Positions 15,744 through 24,670 of a stretch of 33,831 nt of DNA are shown here, piece by piece. Under the pieces are notes generated by a model. It made no database searches. It was not told the DNA's origin and saw only the letters and a list, made by a program, of their open reading frames with translations. The stretch covers positions 1 through 33,831 of the forward strand of contig OMYN01000020.1 in the NCBI GenBank assembly GCA_900315265.1, read 5' to 3'. The DNA is from an uncultured Eubacteriales bacterium (GTDB lineage: Bacteria; Bacillota; Clostridia; Lachnospirales; Bianqueaceae). The position numbers and the translations under genes were made by a program. Each line of letters starts with the position of its first letter. The stretch's first letter is position 1.

Positions 15744-16514
15744 TTATTTTCTGCAGATCATCAGCATCCAACGGTGGTCAAAATATATCTTTCCATCTTT
15801 TAGATAAGGATCTACTCCCGTTTTTTCGCCGCCGTTGATATCCGCCAGCATCCTCTTGCGGATCCGGTCCCGTTTGGAACCTTCAACTTTTGTTACGTCC
15901 ATCCAGGCTTCCGCGGATACGGGAACCGCAATGGTTTCACAAAATTCAACCGAAAGGGACGCATCCTTAGCCATTTGTGTAAATTCATCCTCGGACAGGC
16001 AGCGGACATGGGACGGATCCCGATACCGTTCCAGGTCATCCGCGGTCTTTCTCAAATTTTCATCTCTGGCTTTCATATCGATGATGACCAGTTTGCCGCC
16101 CGGTTTCAGGACTCTAACCATCTCCTTATAGACGGTTTCAGGTGTTTCAAAATGATGAAAGGCCAGCCTTGACATGACGACATCAAAAGTAGCATCGGCA
16201 AAGGGCATGTTTTCTGCTTCTCCCAACACAAAGGAAACATTCTCAATGCCGACCTTATCAGCCTCTTTTTTCCCGACGTCCAACATAGCCTCCGTGACAT
16301 CAAACTCCGTGACATGCCTTACGTGCGGTGCAACGAGTCTTCCGAAGGCGCATGTTCCCGCTGCGACTTCCAGAACATTCTCCGATCCGTCGAGATGCAT
16401 ATTCGAAAGGGCAAAATCATTGTATTCCTCTTTTGAAAAGGCTTTTTGATATTCATTGAAGGTCTCGGCCTGTTTGGTAAATTCAGTAATAATTTTATTG
16501 ATCTGTTCGCTCAT
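15744..16514 (-). CDS. Class I SAM-dependent methyltransferase
   Basis: A 256-residue methyltransferase of the UbiE/Methyltransf_11 type. SAM-binding motif I is V-L-E-V-A-A-G-T-C-A-F-G (about 47-58), followed by F-D-V-T-E-A-M-L-D (motif II region). A-T-F-D-V-V-M-S-R-L-A-F-H-H-F (about 108-122) and V-L-K-P-G-G-K-L complete the core. The C-terminal part (I-Y-F-D-H-R-W-M-L-M-I) is a family extension. The substrate cannot be told from sequence. AAGGAG precedes the ATG. It follows the ogt gene by 18 bp and is probably cotranscribed with it. Confidence 0.88.
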   Translation of the reverse strand: MSEQINKIITEFTKQAETFNEYQKAFSKEEYNDFALSNMHLDGSENVLEVAAGTCAFGRLVAPHVRHVTEFDVTEAMLDVGKKEADKVGIENVSFVLGEAENMPFADATFDVVMSRLAFHHFETPETVYKEMVRVLKPGGKLVIIDMKARDENLRKTADDLERYRDPSHVRCLSEDEFTQMAKDASLSVEFCETIAVPVSAEAWMDVTKVEGSKRDRIRKRMLADINGGEKTGVDPYLKDGKIYFDHRWMLMICRK

Positions 16515-16532
16515 TGTTAATCTCCTTACTTC

Positions 16533-17066
16533 TTACGGTGCAGTACTGTGCTTTGGCCTGAAAAATCGGTCTATATCAACACCTTCGTGCTCCAGAAGCC
16601 AGATCTTTTTATCGATGCCTCCGGCATAGCCGGTCAGACTTCCATTGGTCCCTACCACCCGGTGGCAGGGGATAATGATAGAAATTGAATTGTGACCGAC
16701 AGCGCCGCCCACTGCCTGTGCTGACATACGGTTGAGGCCGCGCTGCCTGGCAATTTCTGCAGCGATCTCTCCGTATGTCATCGTTTGCCCGTACGGGATC
16801 GACAGCAGGACCTTCCATACGGCCTTTCTGAAATCGGAGCCTTCCATCGAAAGCTCCGGTGTAAAATCCGGTTCCTTGCCGCTGAAATATATATCCAGCC
16901 ACTCTTTTGTCTTCCGGAAAAAGTCCGGTTCCATTTCCTCACGATCCTTTGTCAGAGTGTCACCGAAATATTTCTGCCCTTCGAACCACAGCCCAGTCAG
17001 AGACCTGCCGTCACCAGCAAGAAGGATCCTGCCCAGCGGAGATTCATAATAACTAATGTACTGCAT
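16533..17066 (-). CDS. ogt: Methylated-DNA-[protein]-cysteine S-methyltransferase
   Basis: A suicide DNA-repair protein that moves alkyl groups from O6-alkylguanine to its own cysteine. The acceptor Cys134 lies in I-P-C-H-R-V, with the preceding helix-turn-helix region and R-M-S-A-Q-A-V-G-G-A-V-G (Arg-finger region) and the C-terminal N-G-S-L-T-G-Y-A-G-G loop. The N-terminal ribonuclease-like domain occupies about residues 1-75. The length of 177 is typical. The start ATG has GAAGGAG upstream. First gene of a pair with a methyltransferase. Confidence 0.94.
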   Translation of the reverse strand: MQYISYYESPLGRILLAGDGRSLTGLWFEGQKYFGDTLTKDREEMEPDFFRKTKEWLDIYFSGKEPDFTPELSMEGSDFRKAVWKVLLSIPYGQTMTYGEIAAEIARQRGLNRMSAQAVGGAVGHNSISIIIPCHRVVGTNGSLTGYAGGIDKKIWLLEHEGVDIDRFFRPKHSTAP

Positions 17067-17088
17067 GTGTCTCCTTCCCTGTAATTTT

Positions 17089-17102
17089 GATATAATTATA
17101 TC
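17089..17102 (-). promoter_or_regulatory. Palindromic -10 element before ogt
   Basis: GATATAATTATATC is a perfect 14-bp palindrome containing TATAAT on both strands, 23 bp upstream of the ogt start. No good -35 hexamer is seen at 17 bp on the minus strand, so it may be a promoter with a helper factor or simply AT-rich sequence. Confidence 0.35.
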
Positions 17103-17213
17103 CGCAGGACACGTAAGATAACAGCATCATATTTTCATATTCCATTACGTAGAAGGTTCTCCCGAGAATCTTTATGAAAGCTTTCTGTTTCCCGAATATC
17201 TGGTATCTTTTTA

Positions 17214-19409
17214 TCAGGGTTTTACGGGGTCTGTTTTCTCTTCAGATAAAGCCTCGTTTTCGCCAGACCGTCTTTCCTGCCGGATCCGGTCGGCCTCTTT
17301 TTGCATCATATCGGTAAAGGTAGCCTCATCCAGTTCCAGATTCTTCTGGGCTGCTTCCGACTGGTCGGCAAAGGCATCGAACACTTTCTGCTTTTCTTCC
17401 AGCAGGTTGGATATTTTTTCTTCGATCGTATTTTCACACAACAGCCGATAAACCAGTACGTCCCTGGTCTGCCCCATGCGGTAGGCTCTGGAAATAGCCT
17501 GATTTTCAATAGAAGGTTTAAACTGAGGTTCACAAATGACAACGACACTGGCTGACTGAATGTTAAGGCCGGTACCGCCTGATTGTATCTGAGCGGCCAG
17601 CACGGTCCCTGCCGGCGCCTTGTCGAATTCGTCGATGATCTGCTGTCTGTGCTGAGGAGTCACGCTTCCGTTGATCGGTTCCGTACAGGCATCCCCGAAC
17701 ATTTCTTTTACTTTTGCGATCGTATCAAGGAAAAAGGAAAATACGATGATCTTTCGCCCGTCGTCTTTGGCTTTGGAAGCGAGCTCTGCAAGTCGCTGAG
17801 CCTTTGAAGATTTCTTCAGATCCTCCATATTCCATGAGACCCGTCTGGCATCTGAATATTTACGATTCAGGACAGCCTCTTCATATTTCTTCTTTTCTTC
17901 CTCATTAAGGGTGCACCATTCCTTGGTCTCCGTCTTTTCCGGCAATTCCGTAAGGACGTCTTCCCGTTTGCGGCGGTAATAAACAGATGCGATGCGGGCT
18001 CTGAATTCAGGAGCCGCCGACAAGGCCTCCATGCCTTTTACCTTTGAAGCGACATCGGGCTGCAGTGCTTCCATCAGGGAGATCATTTCATCTACATTAT
18101 TCTCAAGAGCCGTACCGGTCATAAAAAGCAGCCTCTGAGCCCGCTGTGCTATATTCCGGACATTTTTCGACCGCTGGGTCTCCTGATGTTTGATATAGTG
18201 CGCTTCATCGACCGTCAGGAGCGCAAGAGGGACGTCATCACCTATGATAAAAGTGGAAGTGGTTTCGTATGTCGTAACGGCGACACCGCCTGATTCCAGC
18301 CATGACTGAAAGGTTCTGTTTTTATTAGTCCCATGGATCTCGATTACAGAAAGGTCGCTGAATTTCTCGATCTCACGGCACCAGTTGGTCAGGACGCTGG
18401 CCGGGCAGACGACCATAAAATGCGTTGCTCCGGTGTTTCTCAAAGCAACCATAACGACGATGGCTTCGACCGTCTTACCAAGTCCCATCTCATCGCCTAA
18501 CAATACTTTCCCCTGATGCAGAACATAACGGACGCCCCATTCCTGATAGGGTCTCAGCTGACATTTCAACCCTTTCAGCGAATAAGTCTGCTCTTTGACT
18601 TGCTGAGCCAGATCGTCCGGGAGGCCGTACCGGGTATCTGCTCCGCCTATATACTGCGGGGTCAGCTGCTCAAGGACCGTAATATAAGAAATGGGATTTT
18701 TCGCGAAATCGTCCCATGCCTCTTTTTGACCGGCCGCCCTGATACGGGATAAACTTTCACAGACATTCCTGGCCTGGTCACCGTAATAACCGCCTATAAC
18801 ACCGGAAAGGCGTCCATAAGAATCGACTGCCTGCTGCTGGCTGGCCCTGGATGTGAACCACCATACCAGCTTGTTCACTTTTCCCTTTTGAACGCTTTCC
18901 AAGTCACCGGATATTCCCTGACGATAATCCCTCAGCAGATTTTGGGATGTTTGAAGAAGCGGCTGCAGATGAGAATACCGATAAATGGTTTCAACGACAT
19001 GGGTAGACTCGGCCGTCTTATGATCAAGGCTAAGATGGATCTTTACATTTTTTGAAGCCTGATCCATCAGGGCATCTACCTTGCTTTTTATGACCTGTGC
19101 TCCCTCGTCACTGATCCCGTTTATAGGCGCCAGGCTGGCGGCAGGAACTCCGACCAGGCTGGCGACATTAGTATAACCGTGGTCTTTTAACGTCTTGACC
19201 CGGATTCCGCTCTTGTCCCGGTTCAGTTCATCGACATCGACCGTTTTCAAAGTGTCCAAAGCTTCCTGGCGGACCATTTCCCGGACTCCGTCAATGATAA
19301 GCTGTTGGCACTTTTGAAATTCAGGTTCAACGGAACCAAGTCCGTTGAGCAGTGACGTGTGTTCCTGTGTCAGACGATCGACATCTTGGGGGCGAAAAGA
19401 ACGGTTCAT
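17214..19409 (-). CDS. Snf2/SWI2-family DNA helicase-like ATPase
   Basis: A 731-residue double-stranded-DNA translocase. The ATPase core begins near residue 285. It shows Walker A D-E-M-G-L-G-K-T (306-313), motif Ia region V-C-P-A-S-V-L, Walker B D-E-A-H (401-404), M-T-G-T-A-L-E-N (motif III), and the C-terminal helicase lobe with G-G-T-G-L-N-I-Q and Q-A-I-S-R-A-Y-R-M-G-Q (motif VI). The N-terminal 280 residues are not helicase; a helix-hairpin-helix-like stretch (about 70-112, G-Y-T-N-V-A-S-L-V-G-V) suggests DNA contact. The last 60 residues are charged. The start has GGAGGAATC. Possible roles are remodelling of protein-DNA complexes or defence; no defence partner genes are next to it. It is 20 bp downstream of the glutaminase-like gene, so the two may be cotranscribed. 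Confidence 0.88.
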   Translation of the reverse strand: MNRSFRPQDVDRLTQEHTSLLNGLGSVEPEFQKCQQLIIDGVREMVRQEALDTLKTVDVDELNRDKSGIRVKTLKDHGYTNVASLVGVPAASLAPINGISDEGAQVIKSKVDALMDQASKNVKIHLSLDHKTAESTHVVETIYRYSHLQPLLQTSQNLLRDYRQGISGDLESVQKGKVNKLVWWFTSRASQQQAVDSYGRLSGVIGGYYGDQARNVCESLSRIRAAGQKEAWDDFAKNPISYITVLEQLTPQYIGGADTRYGLPDDLAQQVKEQTYSLKGLKCQLRPYQEWGVRYVLHQGKVLLGDEMGLGKTVEAIVVMVALRNTGATHFMVVCPASVLTNWCREIEKFSDLSVIEIHGTNKNRTFQSWLESGGVAVTTYETTSTFIIGDDVPLALLTVDEAHYIKHQETQRSKNVRNIAQRAQRLLFMTGTALENNVDEMISLMEALQPDVASKVKGMEALSAAPEFRARIASVYYRRKREDVLTELPEKTETKEWCTLNEEEKKKYEEAVLNRKYSDARRVSWNMEDLKKSSKAQRLAELASKAKDDGRKIIVFSFFLDTIAKVKEMFGDACTEPINGSVTPQHRQQIIDEFDKAPAGTVLAAQIQSGGTGLNIQSASVVVICEPQFKPSIENQAISRAYRMGQTRDVLVYRLLCENTIEEKISNLLEEKQKVFDAFADQSEAAQKNLELDEATFTDMMQKEADRIRQERRSGENEALSEEKTDPVKP

Positions 19410-19429
19410 GATTCCTCCGTATTGTTATG

Positions 19430-21412
19430 TCAGCCCAGCGAATCCGCGAAGATAGGCATAAAGATTCCGCCCTGGACGGACCTTCCCTTAAAGTGGCAGT
19501 AGCTTCCTGTCCTGGTGTCGTACCAGTCCGAAAAAGGATACCGCGACAGCGTCTCTTCCAGATATTGTGCCACAGGGTTGATCAGCGTCCTACGGATCTC
19601 TTTGTCATCTGTCATGGCTGCCGTCCACAGGATCCAGTCGCTCTTGGTATAGTCTTCTCTGGAGTCCAGGGGAACTCCGTAACGATTCGTCTTTCTTATA
19701 TATTCAGCCAATTCCTTATCGGCAACTTCCTTGCTGAAAAGACCGGAACCAAACAAACGGTCCCATACCATATTGTATTTGAGGCTCCAGCTCTCTTTGT
19801 CTCCGAAAACAAGGCTGTAATGATCGCCTGCATCCGCCCGTGCCTGCCAGGACCGGGCCATTTTTACGGCTTTTTCATGTGCCTCTTCCGCTTCCTTTTT
19901 CTGCCCTGCCAGTGCGCATAATTTGCCGTAGGCCTCGACTCCCATGATGGCTTTTACGGACAGATTGACATTATGGGACAGATGACCGGCGAAATCATCC
20001 GTACACAGCTGTTCTCCGGGATCCTGACCGTACTGGACAAGATATTCCTTCCACTTTCTCAGCTCCTCCCAGTACGGCCCGGCAAAGGATGCATTTCCGT
20101 CAGCCATACATACGGCTGCTGTCATGATGATCATGTTGCCGCACTCTTCGACCGGCATCTGATATTTCAGATCAAATAATCCATCCTTGCCCCGGTACAT
20201 ATATATGGGCGGCATGATCATTCCGCTGCGGTTATCGTAAAAATCCTTTTTGCTGCTCAGACCGTAGACCTGTCCCCAGGCATAGGGATACCTGCCCACG
20301 TCGTGCGGGGCAAAATCAAAGGTCCAGGCGTCAGACTTGGCAAAACGAAAGACCGGTCTCAGCATGCCCTTGACCAGCTCCGCATTCTTCCACAAAAACA
20401 GGGGCACAGACGGATAACTTACATCTACGGTCCCGATACAGCCGTTGGAATCGTCTTCCTTGGAAAGGAACAGAATGGTTCCGTCAAGATCCGCTGTCAA
20501 TTTATGGGCAGCAATGGTATGCCGGTATGATAGGTCGCAGAGAAAGACGTACTCTTCTCCCCCGGCTGCCAGCGCCTTTTCTTCGATCTCTCTGTCAAGC
20601 TCACAAGCCCGGTCTTCTGTCTTTTCTCTGTCCTGTATAGCAGCATCGATAGCCTCCAGGATAGTCGGCCACTTTTTCGTCCAATAACCTCGAAGCCACT
20701 GACCGAAATAATTCACAGATACCAGATCGTCAAAGGCAAACAGTAAGTGAGCTTTAGTCTGTTCCCCTTCAGAGCATAAGAGAGGAATTGTTGCCGTGAT
20801 GGAGCCATTGACACGGTCATGACTGTAAACGACCCCCTCCTCTTCAGAAGCCAGGTATGCATATCCCCAATCTATGGTAATATTATCTCCGCTATTTCCC
20901 AAGGGATGCTGCTCAGCCCTTCCCATAGAAATAAACCGGCCGGATCCTGTACTGCCCTCAGGGAATATCAAGGCTGCATTTTCATCACGGGAAACTAAGT
21001 CTGAATAAATCACGACCTCCAGTGAAGCACTACCGGCAGCACCTGCCTGATCCGAGGTTTTGCTTGTCAGACATGCATCAATATAAGTACAGGGCCGCGA
21101 CGTTACATACAAATCGTCCAAAAGAAAGGGAGTCGTAAAAGAAAGTTCCAGCCGGACCTTATCATTTTCAAAAACAGCTGTGGTTTTCGTAGCCGTTACA
21201 TCGATTTCCTTTTGCGGAAGGAAAGCCGTCGGGCCGCCCTTTCCGATCAGGCGGTATTTTTTATCATCCAAGGCAAGAAATACTTCTATTTTTTGTCTGA
21301 GACCTGACCAGTGCATAGTATCACTGTCATACAAATGATCGGATCCGCACCAGACAGAGGTGTATGGGTCCTGAACGATCAGCGGGATGGCTGCTGCACG
21401 TTTGATCTGCAT
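19430..21412 (-). CDS. Glutaminase-like (DUF4965/DUF5127) protein
   Basis: A 660-residue protein that matches the fungal-type glutaminase (GtaA)-like family. The N-terminal beta-rich domain (P-L-I-V-Q-D-P-Y-T-S-V-W) corresponds to DUF5127 and the C-terminal alpha-helical barrel to DUF4965/DUF1793, ending with the typical D-T-R-T-G region and R-S-V-Q-G-G-I-F-M-P-I-F. No signal peptide is visible, so a cytoplasmic glycosidase-like or amidase-like role is likely. True glutaminase activity in bacterial members is not established. The ribosome site is the purine-rich GAGGGGG. It is followed at 20 bp by the Snf2 gene. Confidence 0.8.
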   Translation of the reverse strand: MQIKRAAAIPLIVQDPYTSVWCGSDHLYDSDTMHWSGLRQKIEVFLALDDKKYRLIGKGGPTAFLPQKEIDVTATKTTAVFENDKVRLELSFTTPFLLDDLYVTSRPCTYIDACLTSKTSDQAGAAGSASLEVVIYSDLVSRDENAALIFPEGSTGSGRFISMGRAEQHPLGNSGDNITIDWGYAYLASEEEGVVYSHDRVNGSITATIPLLCSEGEQTKAHLLFAFDDLVSVNYFGQWLRGYWTKKWPTILEAIDAAIQDREKTEDRACELDREIEEKALAAGGEEYVFLCDLSYRHTIAAHKLTADLDGTILFLSKEDDSNGCIGTVDVSYPSVPLFLWKNAELVKGMLRPVFRFAKSDAWTFDFAPHDVGRYPYAWGQVYGLSSKKDFYDNRSGMIMPPIYMYRGKDGLFDLKYQMPVEECGNMIIMTAAVCMADGNASFAGPYWEELRKWKEYLVQYGQDPGEQLCTDDFAGHLSHNVNLSVKAIMGVEAYGKLCALAGQKKEAEEAHEKAVKMARSWQARADAGDHYSLVFGDKESWSLKYNMVWDRLFGSGLFSKEVADKELAEYIRKTNRYGVPLDSREDYTKSDWILWTAAMTDDKEIRRTLINPVAQYLEETLSRYPFSDWYDTRTGSYCHFKGRSVQGGIFMPIFADSLG

Positions 21413-21464
21413 TTCTTATTTCCCCCTCTAATTCATCCTTTTTCGGGAAGATTCTACATAAAGG

Positions 21465-21733
21465 TTACCCTTCATTAGTCACCTGGTCCTCTTCTTTGAC
21501 CAGCTCTGTTCGGATCTCAAAATCTGTCAGAAGTAAGACCCTTCTGCTGATCACGTTGAGCCGGGGGATCTCGATGATCCACCGGTCGGCCGCTTCCCAT
21601 ATGGAAAAGGAACCAATAGTCGAAACAATAGCCAAAGGTAATCCCTCAGATCCCCGTTGATGGTCAAGTGGTCTTTATCATATGAACAATACAGATCCGA
21701 TTCCTTATCGACATATATCTTAATTTCAAACAT
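21465..21733 (-). pseudogene. Small unknown gene with a -1 frameshift
   Basis: AAGGAG and an ATG at 21733 open a frame (M-F-E-I-K-I-Y-V-D-K) that reads well for about 28 residues. A run of four G (21652-21655 on the plus strand as C) precedes the point where the sense continues one base out of frame: P-L-A-I-V-S-T-I-G-S-F-S-I-W-E-A-A-D then R-W-I-I-E-I-P-R-L-N-V, ending at TAA 21465-21467. Adding one G to the run gives an 89-residue protein. I do not recognise the family. It is either a decayed gene, a phase-variable switch or a base-calling error. Confidence 0.6.
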
Positions 21734-21940
21734 GGCGGCTCCTTTTTCTGTCTTATTATACTACCCTTTAAAAAACTCTACCACAATCAGAAAAAGCCAT
21801 GACATCATTATCTGCTTTCGATCATCTGCAGGATAATGCTGCCATGGTATGGAAACAATGAAATCCGATATAGCCCATCAAAGTGGTTTGTACAAAAAGC
21901 AAAGCTTTAAACCGGTCGGCATGTATTAAGACGCAACGCC

Positions 21941-24097
21941 TTAATCAGCGGTTTCTGTCCGCTTCTCTGGTAAGATCTGCAGCTTCCCCGTCTGTTCAGT
22001 CTGCCGGTAGTCTTCATCGTTCAACAACCTTGTAGTACCGTGCAGGCCAATGACAATAGTTGAAATATTATGCAGCAGGGCACTCGTTGCCGGCATCAGA
22101 AGTCCAAAAGCACCGAGAGCGATCAGACTACCATTGAAGCCGATGATCACACCGTAATTGATATTGATCCGGAGCATCAGTTTCATGGATAATTCCCGCA
22201 GCGCAGCTATGCTGTACAAACTGTCTGCCGAGATAGTGATATCTGCTACCTCCCGGGCAATCGCTGCTCCGCTGGAGACAGCGATCCCTGCATCTGCCTC
22301 CGACAAGGCCGGTGTATCATTGATACCGTCACCAAGCATGATGACACGGCGTCCTGCTTCTTGTTCCCTTCTGATAAACGATGCCTTGTCTTCCGGAAGG
22401 ACTTCGGCGTAATAGCCGTCCAGCTTCAGCTGCCTGGCTACTGCTCCGGCAGTTCTCTGACTGTCTCCTGTCATCATGCAGATCTTGGAAACACCGAGTT
22501 CATGAAGCCAGTCTATCACGGCCGGTGCTTCTTCCCGGATCGGATCGAAAATACAAAGTACAGCCTTCAGTTTCCCATCATAAGCCAAGTACAGATGAGT
22601 GTATTCGTCCGGAATAGCATCCAGTCTGTCCTTCTCCTCCGGATTCACGGTGCAATGTTCATCTTCAAATACAAAATGGTAGCTTCCGATGATGATCTTT
22701 CTGTCGTTGATCGTGCTGGCAATGCCATGGGCGACTAAGTACTGGACCTTCGTGTGAATTTCCCGATGTTCAAGGCCTCGTTTCTTCGCAGCCTCGACAA
22801 CAGCATTCGCAACAGAATGAGGAAAATGCTCCTCGAGGCAAGCAGCCAGCCTGAGATCTTCCGACATATCCGTACCATCAAAAGGTACTATCTGCACAAC
22901 CTCAGGATGCGAGCGGGTCAGCGTTCCGGTCTTATCGAAAACAATGGTGTCCGCCTCAGCTATTGCTTCCAGAAATTTGCCCCCCTTCACCGTAATGTTC
23001 AACTGACTCGCTTCGTTCATGGCAGAAAGTACCGATAATGGCATTGCGAGTTTCAGCGCACAGGAAAAATCGACCATGAGAAATGACAAAGAGCGGTTGG
23101 CACTATGTGTCAGCAGCCAGGTAATGACGGTTCCGGCCAGAGACCAGGGGACCAGCCGGTCTGCCATGTGGTATGCCTTCGTTTCTGTTGCGGATTTGAG
23201 TTTTTCTGAATCCTCGATCATCCTTACGATTTGGTCATACCTGCCGCTCCCGGCAACTTTTGTGACCTCAACGACGCATTCGCCTGTTTCAACTACCGTT
23301 CCGGCATAGACGACACTGCCAGGTCTTTTTTCTACAGAAATGGATTCACCGGTCATTGCAGCCTGATTCACCATAGCTGTACCTTCGACTACATTACCGT
23401 CCAATGGTATGACATTTGATGTACGGATGATGATCCGGTCACCGGCATGGATGCTCTTTACATCAGTCAGAACGTCCGGGCCATCTGTCTTCACCCATAC
23501 TTTATCTGTCTTTAATGTTATGGATCTAGCCAGATCATCGACAGACTTTCTGTGCGTCCATTCCTCTAATAGGTCTCCAAGATTCAGCAGAAACATAATG
23601 GAGCCAGCAGTCGAAAAATCATTTCGAAGCATAGATGCCGTTACCGCTGCCGCATCCAGGACCGGAACTTCTATCTTTCCCTTTGCAAGGCATTTCAAAC
23701 CTTTAAGAATATAACTGATGCCGGATACCACTGTCCATATGATCTGTATCGGTACCGGCAGGCAGAACTTACGGAAGACACGTCCCAGTATCAAAAGCCA
23801 GATCCGGTCCTCGTACTCCCTTGACAATGCCCTTCCTGTATGTTCCGGTACAAGCGCCTTTATTTTCGGGTCGTCCCACCAGAACTGCGCCAGTGCCTCT
23901 ACGATCCGACTGCGAGCTTCTCTATCACCAAATGTGATAACAGCATCGCCTGTCCTGTCGTAAACTTTTACATCAACGACATAGTCCTTGCTGCGAAGAT
24001 AATATTCAAGTGCTTCGGCACGATCCAGCGTCATACGAAAGATTTCCATCCGTACACGCATGCTGTGCCTTGACTCATGAATGATCCGGCATTTCAT
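21941..24097 (-). CDS. Heavy-metal P-type ATPase with SCALK transport motif
   Basis: A 718-residue P1B-like ATPase that pumps a transition metal out of the cytoplasm. The N-terminal 60-70 residues form an R-I-I-H-E-S type domain without a CxxC metal site. The actuator motif T-G-E-S is at 249-252, the phosphorylated Asp388 is in D-K-T-G-T, and G-D-G-I-N-D-T lies near 590. The key sixth-helix motif is D-F-S-C-A-L-K (Ser345, Cys346) instead of C-P-C or S-P-C. This variant marks a separate P1B subgroup whose metal I cannot state; Mn or Fe is suggested by the operator type upstream (inference). It starts 2 bp after the DUF6110 gene, so they form one operon. A His-poor, charged C-terminus ends the protein. 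Confidence 0.9.
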   Translation of the reverse strand: MKCRIIHESRHSMRVRMEIFRMTLDRAEALEYYLRSKDYVVDVKVYDRTGDAVITFGDREARSRIVEALAQFWWDDPKIKALVPEHTGRALSREYEDRIWLLILGRVFRKFCLPVPIQIIWTVVSGISYILKGLKCLAKGKIEVPVLDAAAVTASMLRNDFSTAGSIMFLLNLGDLLEEWTHRKSVDDLARSITLKTDKVWVKTDGPDVLTDVKSIHAGDRIIIRTSNVIPLDGNVVEGTAMVNQAAMTGESISVEKRPGSVVYAGTVVETGECVVEVTKVAGSGRYDQIVRMIEDSEKLKSATETKAYHMADRLVPWSLAGTVITWLLTHSANRSLSFLMVDFSCALKLAMPLSVLSAMNEASQLNITVKGGKFLEAIAEADTIVFDKTGTLTRSHPEVVQIVPFDGTDMSEDLRLAACLEEHFPHSVANAVVEAAKKRGLEHREIHTKVQYLVAHGIASTINDRKIIIGSYHFVFEDEHCTVNPEEKDRLDAIPDEYTHLYLAYDGKLKAVLCIFDPIREEAPAVIDWLHELGVSKICMMTGDSQRTAGAVARQLKLDGYYAEVLPEDKASFIRREQEAGRRVIMLGDGINDTPALSEADAGIAVSSGAAIAREVADITISADSLYSIAALRELSMKLMLRININYGVIIGFNGSLIALGAFGLLMPATSALLHNISTIVIGLHGTTRLLNDEDYRQTEQTGKLQILPEKRTETAD

Positions 24098-24099
24098 TT

Positions 24100-24408
24100 T
24101 TATGCGTCCTGACTTCCAGCCTTTTTAGTTTCCGCACGATCGAGAATCGCCCTTGCATCTTCGATCTCACGCTGCTCGTCCTCTGCATAGCGTTTTTCAT
24201 TGATATCCGTTGCATCCTCATAGATGTCACCGCAGTTTTCCTTTAATGTTGTTGCAGTCTTAATAACGTGATCCTTACCGCGCAACACTGCTGCTGTGCA
24301 GTGTGTATATAATTTTTTAGCATCCCTGCTGCTGAGAATGACAATCCCGGCTGTTCCGAAAAGGACTCCGCCTGCGAACTTACCGAATCCTGACCACGAC
24401 CATGACAT
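24100..24408 (-). CDS. DUF6110 family small membrane protein
   Basis: A 102-residue protein with one N-terminal membrane helix (F-A-G-G-V-L-F-G-T-A-G-I-V-I-L) followed by S-S-R-D-A-K-K-L-Y-T-H and a long charged helix rich in Glu, Asp and Lys (about 55-100). It matches the DUF6110 family, which I know as a small partner of metal P-type ATPases of this kind; its function is unknown. TTAAGGAGG precedes the ATG. It is the first gene of a two-gene operon with the ATPase, behind a promoter overlapped by palindromic operators. A role as assembly factor or metal handler for the pump is plausible. Confidence 0.85.
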   Translation of the reverse strand: MSWSWSGFGKFAGGVLFGTAGIVILSSRDAKKLYTHCTAAVLRGKDHVIKTATTLKENCGDIYEDATDINEKRYAEDEQREIEDARAILDRAETKKAGSQDA

Positions 24409-24533
24409 AATGTGTTCCTCCTTAAAAATCTTTTTTATGATGAACCTGATACGACATCACTGCCGCACTCAGGATTCAACCTGTAAAACGTTTTCTCCAA
24501 ACCAGCTGACAAATATTTAGTTATTACCATTTC

Positions 24534-24557
24534 AATAGTTAGATCCTTCTAACTATT
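24534..24557. promoter_or_regulatory. Palindromic operator 1 (metal-regulator type)
   Basis: AATAGTTAGA-TCCT-TCTAACTATT, perfect with 10-bp arms. It sits at the predicted start point of the minus-strand promoter for the DUF6110-ATPase operon. Isolated TCTAACTC half sites occur at 24565-24572 and 24595-24602. The form resembles sites of DtxR/MntR-like metal repressors. Confidence 0.75.
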
Positions 24558-24562
24558 AGTGG

Positions 24563-24591
24563 ATTCTAACTCGTTTGGAAAGAGTTTGCAA
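24563..24591 (-). promoter_or_regulatory. Promoter of the DUF6110-ATPase operon
   Basis: On the minus strand TTGCAA (24586-24591) and TAGAAT (24563-24568) are 17 bp apart. Operator 1 begins 6 bp downstream of the -10, and a half site overlaps the -10, fitting repression by blocking. The leader to the DUF6110 start is about 145 bases. Confidence 0.65.
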
Positions 24592-24635
24592 TATCTAACT
24601 CAAATTGCGGGGCTTAAGCTCCATGAAAATAATAC

Positions 24636-24664
24636 TTGCATTATAGGCGGTCATGCGTTATATT
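24636..24664 (+). promoter_or_regulatory. Promoter reading toward enolase
   Basis: TTGCAT (24636-24641) and TATATT (24659-24664) are 17 bp apart. Operator 2 lies at the expected start point. The leader to the enolase ATG is about 240 bases. The minus strand also has a perfect TATAAT here (24638-24643), without a good -35. Confidence 0.55.
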
Positions 24665-24670
24665 GTACTT

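Noticed and set aside
17103..17213. Possible small gene or RNA between ogt and the Snf2 gene
   Set aside because: No ribosome site, no family-like frame and no stable hairpin with a T-run.
21734..21940. Gap between the frameshifted small gene and the SCALK ATPase: search for gene or terminator
   Set aside because: Only a weak TTAAGGCG/CGTCTTAA stem without a T-run and no convincing reading frame.
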